Shown here: positions 1-5,500 of the stretch, in pieces
Layout of the letters: every line of letters begins with the position of its first letter
Numbering within the stretch: position 1 is the first letter of the stretch
DNA from: Lawsonibacter sp.
GTDB lineage: Bacteria; Bacillota; Clostridia; Oscillospirales; Oscillospiraceae
Length of the DNA stretch: 5,833 bases
NCBI GenBank assembly: GCA_022793355.1
Contig: JAAWCR010000079.1
Span: 1 to 5,833 of the forward strand
Direction: 5' to 3'
Notes under the pieces: generated by a model
Database searches by the model: none
What the model was told of the DNA's origin: nothing
Seen by the model: only the letters and a program-made list of their open reading frames with translations
Translations under genes and position numbers: made by a program

Positions 1-375
1 CGGCATATTTTGGAATATGGCGTAACTGAGTTTGTGGTAGGGCACTATGGAAATTTTGACAGCGAGGTAATGGGAGCCCTGAGAAAAGCGAAAAAACGTC
101 ACCCCGAGGTGACGCTTTTACTCTTGATACCCTACCATCCTCATGACAGGCCTATTTATCTACCGAAAGATTTTGATAGTACATATTATCCGGAGGGAAT
201 GGAGCGTGTACCAAAGCGGTTGGCCATCATTCGAGCTAATCGGTATATGGTTGACCACAGTGATTATCTGATTGCCCATATTCAAGGGGTTGGAAAATCG
301 CGGGATTTGGTTCAATATGCTTTGCGGAGAGAAAAAAGAGGAATGATTCATGTGGAAGAACTGTTGATTTTGTAA
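1..375 (+). CDS. SLOG/DUF1273-like protein, 5'-truncated by window edge
   Basis: The reading frame is open from the first base (Arg-His-Ile precede the first possible TTG start at 10), so the N-terminus lies outside the window. Of the protein, 124 residues are visible up to a TAA at 373-375. It resembles small SLOG-superfamily (DUF1273/YspA-like) proteins of Clostridia, predicted Rossmann-like nucleotide or ligand binders of unknown role. Visible family-like blocks are a Gly-rich GHYGNFD segment after a beta strand, then YYPEGMERVP, then the NRYMVDHSDYLIAHI block, and a C-terminal strand (GMIHV). Family members are usually about 160-180 residues, so roughly 40-50 residues, including the N-terminal strand and Gly motif, are probably missing upstream. 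The gene looks more AT-rich than the rest of the window, which may hint at transfer. It converges on the antitoxin gene. The family call is from recognition of the pattern; a biochemical function cannot be given. Confidence 0.72.
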   Translation, partial: RHILEYGVTEFVVGHYGNFDSEVMGALRKAKKRHPEVTLLLLIPYHPHDRPIYLPKDFDSTYYPEGMERVPKRLAIIRANRYMVDHSDYLIAHIQGVGKSRDLVQYALRREKRGMIHVEELLIL

Positions 376-407
376 AGGTTGAAGATGGTCTTGCCGGTTT
401 TACCCAC
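375..407 (-). pseudogene. Relic of an AGCS transporter gene (11 codons)
   Basis: On the minus strand this stretch reads VGKTGKTIFNL. The intact AGCS transporter in this window has VGKTGKTVFNL at residues 394-404 (bases 1014-1046). The two DNA stretches match at 30 of 33 positions with no gap. The three differences are two silent third-base changes and one Val/Ile first-base change, the pattern of two diverged coding copies. Similarity stops at both ends: on one side it runs into the TAA stop of the SLOG-like gene, on the other into the AT-rich spacer before the antitoxin stop. I infer a leftover of a second AGCS gene or a recombination scar. It is too short to encode anything functional. Confidence 0.6.
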
Positions 408-419
408 TTGAGAATTTAA

Positions 420-662
420 TCATTTAGCCAACTCCAGAAAGGCGGGTTTGAATCTTTTCAAGATTCGGGCAGCAACAAAGTCGATTTTTTCATCGTCTGT
501 CATGTCAATGACCGGCGCGTTATCCAAGTCAATCAGCATATATTTGGGCCGGTCGTTCTCAAATATGACGGCCCGCCCCTCCTGTTCGGCGATTCGGGTT
601 ACCATTGCGAAGTCTTGTTCGGCTTGCGTGACAGAGATGCTGGGGTTCCTATGAGCGGCCAT
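420..662 (-). CDS. Phd/YefM-type antitoxin, apparently without toxin
   Basis: This gene encodes an 80-residue protein. The N-terminal half (SISVTQAEQDFAMVTRIAEQ, then a strand GRAVIFENDRPKYMLID) fits the Phd/YefM antitoxin fold: a short strand and helix that dimerise and bind DNA, followed by a hairpin carrying a basic 'NxRP/NxKP'-like turn. The C-terminal acidic-then-basic tail (residues about 50-80, ending ILKRFKPAFLELAK) is where this family binds its toxin. Antitoxins of this type repress their own promoter and neutralise a Doc/Fic or RelE/YoeB-like toxin, normally encoded directly downstream. Here only 44 bp separate the stop from a convergent unrelated gene, so no toxin is present in cis on that side. 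The start at 660-662 is set by AAGGAGG at 671-677, 8 bases away. The alternative is a solitary regulator. The family call is fairly sure; an active toxin-antitoxin role is not. Confidence 0.8.
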   Translation of the reverse strand: MAAHRNPSISVTQAEQDFAMVTRIAEQEGRAVIFENDRPKYMLIDLDNAPVIDMTDDEKIDFVAARILKRFKPAFLELAK

Positions 663-686
663 GATGTTTCCCTCCTTTTGGCTAAT

Positions 687-714
687 ATTATATGCTAAAA
701 TAGAAAGAAGTCAA
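687..714 (-). promoter_or_regulatory. Sigma-A promoter of the antitoxin gene
   Basis: The minus strand has TTGACT at 714-709 and a perfect TATAAT at 692-687, with a 16-bp spacer. Transcription would start near 680, only a few bases before the AAGGAGG ribosome binding site at 677-671, so the leader is very short. The box sits just past the T-run of the transporter terminator, so the antitoxin gene is a separate transcription unit. Phd-type antitoxins usually bind their own promoter region, but no clear operator dyad stands out here. Confidence 0.8.
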
Positions 715-724
715 CCGTAGGTAG

Positions 725-761
725 AAAAAAGAGCCGGGCGGCCCCATCTAGGGCCGTCCGG
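725..761 (-). terminator. Intrinsic terminator of the glsA-AGCS operon
   Basis: On the minus strand CCGGACGGCCC (761-751) pairs with GGGCCGCCCGG (744-734) around a 6-base loop. This gives an 11-step stem with one internal A-C mismatch, followed by CTC and six T (730-725). It lies 18 bp past the transporter stop codon and just before the antitoxin promoter. In the plus direction the stem forms with a G-U pair, but no T-run follows. Confidence 0.82.
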
Positions 762-779
762 TAGTAATTAAAGGTCAGC

Positions 780-2225
780 TCAATTCCAGAAATCGGTTTT
801 TTCCTGCAAATCAATGGAAGCGGCTTTGAACACAGGGTCCTTCCCCACAGCGCGCTGGCTGATATAATCCTTCAGCGCTTTCATGGCGGTTCCGCCCAGG
901 ATCACAATCACGGGCAGATTGATAATGGCCATAAAGCCCATGAGCACATCGGCGATGTTCCAAACCAGGTTGAACTCCAGCTGAGCGCCGATGAACACCA
1001 GGAACACGGCGATAAGGTTAAAGACGGTCTTGCCGGTTTTGCCCACCTTATGTCCGGCGATGTAGTTCATACAGCCCTCACAGTAGTACAGGTTGCCCAG
1101 CAGTGTGGTAAAGGCGAAGAGCAGCAGGGCGAAGGTGATAAAGTAGGGGCCGAAGCTGCCGAAGGTGTCAGCCAGGGCGGCCTGGACAAAGGGAGCGCCC
1201 GTCAGCTCTGAGGAGGGAACAATGCCGGTAGACAGGGCCATGAGGGCGGTAGCGGTACAAATCAGGATGGTGTCGATAAACACGGACAGCATCTGAACCA
1301 GGCCCTGCTTTACGGGGTGGGACACGTCGGCCGCAGCGGCCGCGTTGGGGGCGGAGCCGATGCCGGCCTCGTTGGAGTACAGGCCGCGCTTGATGCCCTC
1401 CATGATGCAGGAGCCCATAAAGCCGCCGAAGATAGCCTGAAAATCGAAGGCGCTGGTGAGGATACGGCCCAGGACCATGGGGATATTGGCGATGTTCAGG
1501 ACGACCACCACCAGGGCGACCAGGATATAGACCACGCCCATGATGGGTACCATAATGCCGGTGACCTTGACGATGCGCTTGCCGCCGCCAAAGACGCAGA
1601 TTCCGACCAGAACCGCCAGAATGGCCGCGCCAACCAGGGATACGACGCTGAATTTTGCGCCGAACAGGACGACATTCCCGGCGGACTTATAGAAGGAGTA
1701 GCTGGTAAAGCTGTCCATCAGGTTGAAGGAGCAGACCATATTAAAGCCGCCGGCGTAGGTGGCGATTAGGATAACGGCAAAGAGAACGCCCAGGAAGCGG
1801 CTGTGGAGGGCCGCCTCGATGTAGTAGGAGGGGCCGCCGTAGCTGCCGCCCTGGGGGTCCTTCTTTTTGTAGACCTGGGCCAGGGTGCTCTCCACGAAGG
1901 CGGAGGCTCCCCCCACGATGGCGATCAGCCACATCCAGAACACCGCGCCATAGCCCCCGGCGGCGATGGCGGAGGCCACACCCACAATGTTGCCGGTGCC
2001 CACGCGGCTGGCGGTGGACACCATCAGGGCCTGGAAGGCGGAGACGGAGTTTTTCTCCTTGGGCTTCTCGCCCACCACCCGGATGGATTCCGGCAGCAGC
2101 CGCAGCTGGAGCAGCTTGCCCCGGAAGGTGAAATAGAGGCCAACGCCCAGCAGCATGATGATGAGGATATAACTGTACATGTATTTGCTGATAAGGTCAA
2201 TCAGGCCGGAAAAGGTTTGCAGCAT
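780..2225 (-). CDS. AGCS-family sodium:amino-acid symporter (likely glutamine/alanine)
   Basis: This gene encodes a 481-residue membrane protein of the alanine/glycine:cation symporter family, which couples Na+ (or H+) entry to uptake of small neutral amino acids. Family blocks are clear: VGTGNIVGVASAIAAGG (76-91), FWMWLIAIVGGASAFVESTLAQVYK (96-120), GGPSYYIEAAL (130-140), EGIKRGLYSNEAGIGSAPNAAAAA (276-299) and HPVKQGLVQMLSVFIDT (303-319). Hydrophobic segments run from about residue 17 to 447, fitting roughly 11 membrane helices; the cytosolic tail is residues 448-481. The frame stays open 48 codons further upstream, overlapping glsA, but the start at 2223-2225 is preferred: AGAGGGG lies 6 bases away and the extra residues are not family-like. 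It is the second gene of an operon with glsA, 28 bp downstream. The same pair in Bacillus subtilis (glsA-glnT) imports and hydrolyses glutamine, so glutamine is the inferred substrate here; alanine or glycine remain possible. Confidence 0.93.
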   Translation of the reverse strand: MLQTFSGLIDLISKYMYSYILIIMLLGVGLYFTFRGKLLQLRLLPESIRVVGEKPKEKNSVSAFQALMVSTASRVGTGNIVGVASAIAAGGYGAVFWMWLIAIVGGASAFVESTLAQVYKKKDPQGGSYGGPSYYIEAALHSRFLGVLFAVILIATYAGGFNMVCSFNLMDSFTSYSFYKSAGNVVLFGAKFSVVSLVGAAILAVLVGICVFGGGKRIVKVTGIMVPIMGVVYILVALVVVVLNIANIPMVLGRILTSAFDFQAIFGGFMGSCIMEGIKRGLYSNEAGIGSAPNAAAAADVSHPVKQGLVQMLSVFIDTILICTATALMALSTGIVPSSELTGAPFVQAALADTFGSFGPYFITFALLLFAFTTLLGNLYYCEGCMNYIAGHKVGKTGKTVFNLIAVFLVFIGAQLEFNLVWNIADVLMGFMAIINLPVIVILGGTAMKALKDYISQRAVGKDPVFKAASIDLQEKTDFWN

Positions 2226-2231
2226 AAAATT

Positions 2232-2238
2232 CCCCTCT
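2232..2238 (-). promoter_or_regulatory. Ribosome binding site deciding the AGCS start
   Basis: AGAGGGG on the minus strand is followed by six bases and then the ATG at 2225-2223. The next upstream start in the same frame (2369) lies inside glsA and would add 48 residues unlike any family N-terminus, so this site fixes the start. Confidence 0.75.
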
Positions 2239-2253
2239 CTCTCAATAAATTGG

Positions 2254-3198
2254 TCAGGCTTGCGCCGCGGAGTCCGGATGCCGGATGAACCGGTCCATAA
2301 TGTGCAGCTTTTCTGTGCGGGAGATATACTCCAGAATCCGCTGACCCGCGATGCTGTTGCCCTTCTCATCCAGGCTTGGACCGTATACGCCGATTCCCAG
2401 CGCTCCGGGGACCACGGACAGGATGCCGCCCCCCACGCCGCTCTTGCTGGGGAGCCCTACCCGCACGGCGAATTCGCCGCTGCCGTCGTACATGCCGCAG
2501 GTCAGCATAATGGTCACAACTGTGCGCACCACCTCCTCCTCTAAAAATCTGCGCCCGGTAACCGGATGAACGCCGCCGTTAGCCAGCAGCAGGCCCAGGG
2601 AGGCGAGGTTGTCGGCGTTTACATTCAGCGAGCAGAGCTGTGTATAGAGCTTTAATACCTCTTCCACGTCCTGGGTGATGACGCCCTTGCTTTTCAGCAG
2701 ATAGGCCAGGGAGTGATTGCGGGCGCTGTTGGTCCACTCGGACTGAAACACATCCTCGTTCAGGGTAATTTCGTTGTCCGCGCACAGGTTCCGGGCCGAT
2801 GAGAGCATCGCCTCCAGCCCCATGGGGAGGAGCAGATCAACAATCGCGATGGCACCCGAATTTACCAGGGGGTTAAAGGGAATGTCCTCGCTGTCCGATA
2901 TGCGGGACATGGAGTTGAACGCGGCGCCGGAGGGCTCCATCTTGGCTTTGTGGAACACCGCGTCAAAGCCGAAATGTTCCAGGGCAATGGCCAGATTGAT
3001 GATTTTAGAAATGCTCTGAATGGTGAAGCGCCGGTCATGGAGCCCATAGCGCAGCTGGCGGCCGTCGATGGTATGCACGCTGATACCGAGATCGTGCCAG
3101 TCCGCCTTGCTCAGCTCCGGAATGTAGTGGGCGACTTTCCCTTTTTCGGCGTAGGGCCGTCCAAACTCCAACGCCTGTTTTAAAAGTGTTTCGTCCAT
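2254..3198 (-). CDS. glsA: Glutaminase, serine-dependent (class A beta-lactamase-like fold)
   Basis: This 314-residue protein hydrolyses L-glutamine to L-glutamate and ammonia in the cytoplasm. Its length matches the bacterial family (about 300-310). Catalytic-site blocks are intact: FTIQSISK with nucleophile Ser62 and general base Lys65; EPSG-FNS (88-96); NPLVNSGAIA (109-118) with Asn113; SARNHSLAYLLKS (158-170); LYTQLCSL with Tyr185; LANGGVHPVTG (205-215); LTCGMYDGSGE (232-242) with Tyr237; and PSKSGVGGGI (250-259). All positions known in E. coli YbaS-type enzymes to bind or cleave glutamine seem present. The start at 3196-3198 is supported by AGAGG at 3206-3210; the open frame upstream to 3306 has no ribosome binding site. 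It is first in an operon with the AGCS symporter and divergent from a LysR-type gene. The pairing suggests glutamine catabolism as a nitrogen or carbon source, or acid resistance through released ammonia. The enzyme identity is sure; the physiological role is inferred. Confidence 0.96.
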   Translation of the reverse strand: MDETLLKQALEFGRPYAEKGKVAHYIPELSKADWHDLGISVHTIDGRQLRYGLHDRRFTIQSISKIINLAIALEHFGFDAVFHKAKMEPSGAAFNSMSRISDSEDIPFNPLVNSGAIAIVDLLLPMGLEAMLSSARNLCADNEITLNEDVFQSEWTNSARNHSLAYLLKSKGVITQDVEEVLKLYTQLCSLNVNADNLASLGLLLANGGVHPVTGRRFLEEEVVRTVVTIMLTCGMYDGSGEFAVRVGLPSKSGVGGGILSVVPGALGIGVYGPSLDEKGNSIAGQRILEYISRTEKLHIMDRFIRHPDSAAQA

Positions 3199-3232
3199 AT
3201 CGTTTCCTCTTTCGTTTTGTTTTCGTACGGCC

Positions 3233-3257
3233 GCCGCGCCCCGCTGGGGAGAGCGGC
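3233..3257 (-). other. GC-rich hairpin in the glsA leader
   Basis: GCCGC (3233-3237) pairs with GCGGC (3253-3257), and CCCC (3239-3242) with GGGG (3246-3249), across a 3-base loop. The result is a nine-pair stem with a 1x3 internal loop. It lies in a predicted 5' leader of about 135 nt, about 20 bases upstream of the glsA ribosome binding site, and no T-run follows it. It could stabilise the message or take part in leader control. I do not recognise a known riboswitch. Confidence 0.4.
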
Positions 3258-3340
3258 ACGGACCGCCCTTGACTGCGGAATACAGGAGCGGAGGTATTTT
3301 GCACATAAAAAAATTAAAAACCCATGGATTGTTTATCTAT

Positions 3341-3369
3341 ATTATAGCATGGCTTTTTGAATTTGGATA
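3341..3369 (-). promoter_or_regulatory. Extended -10 promoter of glsA-AGCS, weak -35
   Basis: The minus strand has TGCTATAAT, with a perfect -10 at 3346-3341 preceded by the TGN extension. At a 17-bp distance the -35 position holds only TATCCA (3369-3364), a poor match. A good -10 with a poor -35 is the usual form of an activator-dependent promoter, which fits control by the divergent LysR-type protein. The start would be near 3334, giving a leader of about 135 nt. Confidence 0.65.
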
Positions 3370-3372
3370 GAC

Positions 3373-3390
3373 TCGGTTTTATATAACCGA
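3373..3390. promoter_or_regulatory. Dyad 1, candidate LysR-type operator
   Basis: TCGGTT-N6-AACCGA is a perfect 6-bp inverted repeat just upstream of the glsA -35 position, centred near -47 from the predicted glsA start. It contains T-N11-A spacings (3373/3385 and 3378/3390), the loose consensus of LysR-family sites. It falls outside both predicted transcripts, so it acts as DNA rather than RNA structure. Confidence 0.6.
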
Positions 3391-3391
3391 T

Positions 3392-3405
3392 ATTCTAAAA
3401 AGAAT
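3392..3405. promoter_or_regulatory. Dyad 2, ATTCT-N4-AGAAT
   Basis: This is a perfect 5-bp inverted repeat lying one base from dyad 1 and one base from dyad 3. A T-N11-A spacing (3391/3403) overlaps it. It may be the middle contact of a regulator tetramer. It is AT-rich and short, so it could also be chance. Confidence 0.35.
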
Positions 3406-3406
3406 T

Positions 3407-3425
3407 AACAAATGATTTATTTGTT
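3407..3425. promoter_or_regulatory. Dyad 3, operator abutting the regulator's -35
   Basis: AACAAAT-N5-ATTTGTT is a perfect 7-bp inverted repeat ending one base before the -35 box of the LysR-type gene. This is a good position for autorepression combined with activation of the divergent glsA promoter, the standard arrangement for LysR-type proteins. Confidence 0.55.
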
Positions 3426-3455
3426 TTGACCAAGGGTTCGCAGTTGTGATAAAAT
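3426..3455 (+). promoter_or_regulatory. Promoter of the LysR-type regulator gene
   Basis: TTGACC (3426-3431) and TAAAAT (3450-3455) are separated by 18 bp. The predicted start near 3462 gives a leader of under 20 bases, almost entirely filled by the GGGGGAGGG ribosome binding site (3465-3473). Confidence 0.6.
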
Positions 3456-3479
3456 AAAAATGGTGGGGGAGGGATTTGG

Positions 3480-4397
3480 ATGAATCTGGAACATCTGGAA
3501 TACTTCATTACAGTGGCGCAGATGGGCTCCATAAACCGGGCGGCTCAGGCGCTGTTTATCTCTCAGCCTCGTTTAGGGAAGATTATCCGGGACCTGGAGC
3601 AGAGCGCCGGCGCTCCGCTGTTTACCCGGTCGAACCAGGGGGTCACCCTAACGCCGGAGGGCATTGAGTTTCAGCGCCGGGCCCAGCGGGTTATGGGCGA
3701 GCTGGCCGGCATGTTTAACCGGCCCGCGGCGAATGATCTTAGGGATGTGTCGCTTTCCGTCTCCATGACCAAGTACTCCCATATTATGGAGAGCTTTATT
3801 CAGACGGTGCTCCACTACAAGAATCTGCCCGCCTACGCGCACCGCCTCCAGGAGGGGGACCCTATCGACGTAGTGGAGGACGTATATAACCACCGGACGG
3901 ATGTGGGAGTCCTCCACTTCGGCCAGGGGCAGCGGGAAAACATGATAGCGCTGTTTCAAGACCGGCAGCTGGTGTATTATCCCCTGGCCCATATGACCCC
4001 TCACATCCTGATCTCCCAGGATCACCCGCTTTTAAAGACCGGGAAACCCGTGACCCTTGAAGCGCTGTCGGGCTATGGATTTGTCCGCTACGAGGGCCAG
4101 TTTGAGGACTTTACCTACGAAATATTCTCCCAGGGTTCTCATTTCAACCTCAGCGTAAATCCCAAAATGGTGTATATCGTGACCAGGGCCTCGCTCCTCC
4201 ACTTGTTGGCAAAAACGGACTTCTACTCCATAGGAATTCAGGACTTTACCATGCAGCAGTCCTCCTATCGAGTGGTGTCCATCCCCATTGAGGACTGCAG
4301 GGGAATGCTGGAATTTGGCTACATCCTCCCGGCTAGGATTGAGCTGAACAGCATAACCCGGGATTTTTTGGCGGATCTAAGGCGGCGCCTGTCCTGA
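3480..4397 (+). CDS. LysR-type transcriptional regulator, divergent from glsA
   Basis: This 305-residue DNA-binding regulator has the usual LysR-family length. Residues 1-62 form the winged helix-turn-helix: FITVAQMGSINRAAQALFISQP (9-30), recognition helix RLGKIIRDLEQ (31-41), wing GAPLFTRSNQGVTLTPEG (44-61). A linker helix runs from about 62 to 85. The effector-binding domain runs from about 90 to 300, with family-like DVGVLH (141-146) and SQDHPL (179-184). The recognition helix has Gly33-Lys34 where Ser-Arg/Lys is commoner. The ATG at 3480 is supported by GGAGGG six bases upstream. The gene is divergent from glsA-AGCS across a gap with three dyads, so it most likely controls that operon and itself. 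The effector is not visible from sequence; glutamine, glutamate or 2-oxoglutarate are guesses from context. It ends at a hairpin shared with metA. Confidence 0.93.
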   Translation: MNLEHLEYFITVAQMGSINRAAQALFISQPRLGKIIRDLEQSAGAPLFTRSNQGVTLTPEGIEFQRRAQRVMGELAGMFNRPAANDLRDVSLSVSMTKYSHIMESFIQTVLHYKNLPAYAHRLQEGDPIDVVEDVYNHRTDVGVLHFGQGQRENMIALFQDRQLVYYPLAHMTPHILISQDHPLLKTGKPVTLEALSGYGFVRYEGQFEDFTYEIFSQGSHFNLSVNPKMVYIVTRASLLHLLAKTDFYSIGIQDFTMQQSSYRVVSIPIEDCRGMLEFGYILPARIELNSITRDFLADLRRRLS

Positions 4398-4408
4398 AGC
4401 GTACATAA

Positions 4409-4443
4409 AAACCGGGCGTCCCCTCCAACGGGATGCCCGGTTT
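4409..4443. terminator. Convergent terminator between regulator gene and metA
   Basis: The arms 4409-4422 and 4430-4443 form a 14-pair stem around a 7-base loop; one pair is G-U in the plus-strand RNA and a C-A mismatch in the minus-strand RNA. In the minus direction (metA) the stem runs into TTTTT then A. In the plus direction only TTT then GCCCC follows. It should stop metA transcription and probably serves both genes, which end 50 bp apart. Confidence 0.75.
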
Positions 4444-4447
4444 GCCC

Positions 4448-5362
4448 CTATATCTGTGTAATATCGTAGGGGGTGGTCTGGTAGACGTAGTAGTTGAGCC
4501 AGTTGGTGTAGAAAAGCTGCGCTGCGGACCGCCAGCGGACGATGGGAGGCCGGGCGGGGTCGTCGCCGGGAAAATAGTGCTTTGGAATCTCGATAGGCAG
4601 GCCCCTGTCCACGTCCCGAAAATATTCCTTGGCTAAGGTGTCCGGGTCATACTCCGGATGCCCGGTGATGAAGAAGCGGCGGTTGTCCTCGCTCTTCACC
4701 GCAAAGACCCCCGCCTCCTCCGACACAGCCAGCAGCTCCAGCTCGGGAATCCTCTGAATGTCCTCCAGATGATTCTCGGTGTGCCGGGAGTGGGGAACGT
4801 AGAACACGTCGTCGAACCCGCGGAAGAGGGGGGACTGCTTTTTCAGCGTGGTGTGGGGGAACACGCCGAAAAGCTTTTTCTCCAAAGTGTATTTCGGAAT
4901 GCCATAGTGGTAGTACAGGCCGGCCTGAGCGCCCCAGCAAACGTGGAGGGTGGAGTGAACATGGGTTGTGCTCCAATCCATAATCCGGCACAGCTCGGAC
5001 CAGTAGTCCACATTGGTGAAATCAAGGTTTTCTACCGGTGCTCCGGTGATAATCATACCATCGAACTTCCGGTCCGCTATTTTATCAAAGGTGGTATAGA
5101 ATGAGGACAAGTGACCGGCGTCGGTGTTCAGGGAGGTGTGGCTGGCCATCTGGAGCAGTTCCACCTGTACCTGGATTGGAGAATTGGACAGCTTGCGCAG
5201 CAGCTGGGTTTCGGTGACGATCTTGGTGGGCATCAGGTTCAGAATAAGCAAATCCAAGGTGCGCATATCCTGGTGGATGGCCCGATATTCCGTCATGACA
5301 AAGATATTCTCTCCCTCTAGAGTGGCCCGGGCAGGCAGAGAATCAGGGATTTTAATCGGCAT
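4448..5362 (-). CDS. metA: Homoserine O-acyltransferase MetA, predicted acetyl-CoA type
   Basis: This 304-residue cytoplasmic enzyme activates the hydroxyl of L-homoserine, the first dedicated step of methionine synthesis. The catalytic triad is intact: Cys142 in HVCWGAQAG (140-148), and His235 with Glu237 in FITGHPEYD (231-239). Other family blocks are [21 protein letters not shown] (36-56), ASHTSLNT (73-80), [15 protein letters not shown] (101-115), YWSEL (120-124) and VPHSRHTE (189-196). Position 111 is Glu. In the studied Bacillus cereus MetA, Glu here selects acetyl-CoA and Gly selects succinyl-CoA, so O-acetylhomoserine is the predicted product even though many databases would call this a succinyltransferase. 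The start at 5360-5362 has AGGAGG at 5371-5376, 8 bases away. It is a single-gene unit, convergent with the regulator gene. No SAM riboswitch or T-box is recognisable upstream. The identity is sure; the acyl donor is inferred from one residue. Confidence 0.96.
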   Translation of the reverse strand: MPIKIPDSLPARATLEGENIFVMTEYRAIHQDMRTLDLLILNLMPTKIVTETQLLRKLSNSPIQVQVELLQMASHTSLNTDAGHLSSFYTTFDKIADRKFDGMIITGAPVENLDFTNVDYWSELCRIMDWSTTHVHSTLHVCWGAQAGLYYHYGIPKYTLEKKLFGVFPHTTLKKQSPLFRGFDDVFYVPHSRHTENHLEDIQRIPELELLAVSEEAGVFAVKSEDNRRFFITGHPEYDPDTLAKEYFRDVDRGLPIEIPKHYFPGDDPARPPIVRWRSAAQLFYTNWLNYYVYQTTPYDITQI

Positions 5363-5401
5363 AAGCGGCTCCTCCTGTAAAGTTGCTTCTATATGTATAC
5401 G

Positions 5402-5430
5402 AGGTTATCACATGCGCTGTTGTTCCGCAA
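5402..5430 (-). promoter_or_regulatory. Possible metA promoter
   Basis: The minus strand has TTGCGG (5430-5425), a 17-bp spacer and TAACCT (5407-5402). These match only the most conserved positions (TTG; T, A and final T). The predicted start near 5395 leaves a short leader before the AGGAGG site. An alternative -10 (TATACA, 5399-5394) has no -35. The call is weak. Confidence 0.35.
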
Positions 5431-5500
5431 GTGGAAATTTAATGGGCAAATGTCCGCCAATGGTGGATTTCTCTGGGCAAAAAGCGGGAAAGTCCACCAA
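5431..5500. repeat. Diverged tandem repeat with internal dyads upstream of metA
   Basis: Two units share the same order of blocks. Unit 1 (5431-5460) has GTGGA, ATTT, TGGGCAAA, then GTCCGCCAA. Unit 2 (5463-5500) has GTGGA, TTT, TGGGCAAA, then GTCCACCAA. TGGGCAAA recurs exactly, 31 bp apart. Within unit 2, TGGTGGA (5461-5467) and TCCACCA (5493-5499) form a perfect 7-bp inverted repeat; unit 1 has the same dyad with a G-T mismatch. A further half, TTCCGCAA, lies at 5423-5430. The units sit between metA and the rightward promoters, so they could be binding sites for a regulator of either side. Confidence 0.55.

Noticed and set aside
160..351. Possible toxin gene downstream of the antitoxin on the minus strand
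   Set aside because: The 63-codon frame is antisense to the conserved SLOG-like blocks and resembles no toxin.
2226..2369. Upstream extension of the AGCS gene into glsA
   Set aside because: The extra 48 residues come from the glsA frame-shifted sequence, and AGAGGGG sits before the ATG at 2225.
1317..2544. Long open frames on the plus strand opposite the AGCS and glsA genes
   Set aside because: They are Gly/Ala/His-rich shadows of the GC-rich coding strand, with no family resemblance and no ribosome binding sites.
3199..3306. Upstream extension of glsA to an ATG at 3304-3306
   Set aside because: No ribosome binding site precedes it, the extra 36 residues are unlike glutaminase N-termini, and the ATG at 3198 has AGAGG at the right distance.
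3648..4025. Open frame of 125 codons on the minus strand opposite the LysR-type gene
   Set aside because: It is antisense to a clear regulator gene, has no start signal and no recognisable domain.
5425..5500. CRISPR-like repeat array
   Set aside because: There are only two diverged units of unequal length without unique spacers.
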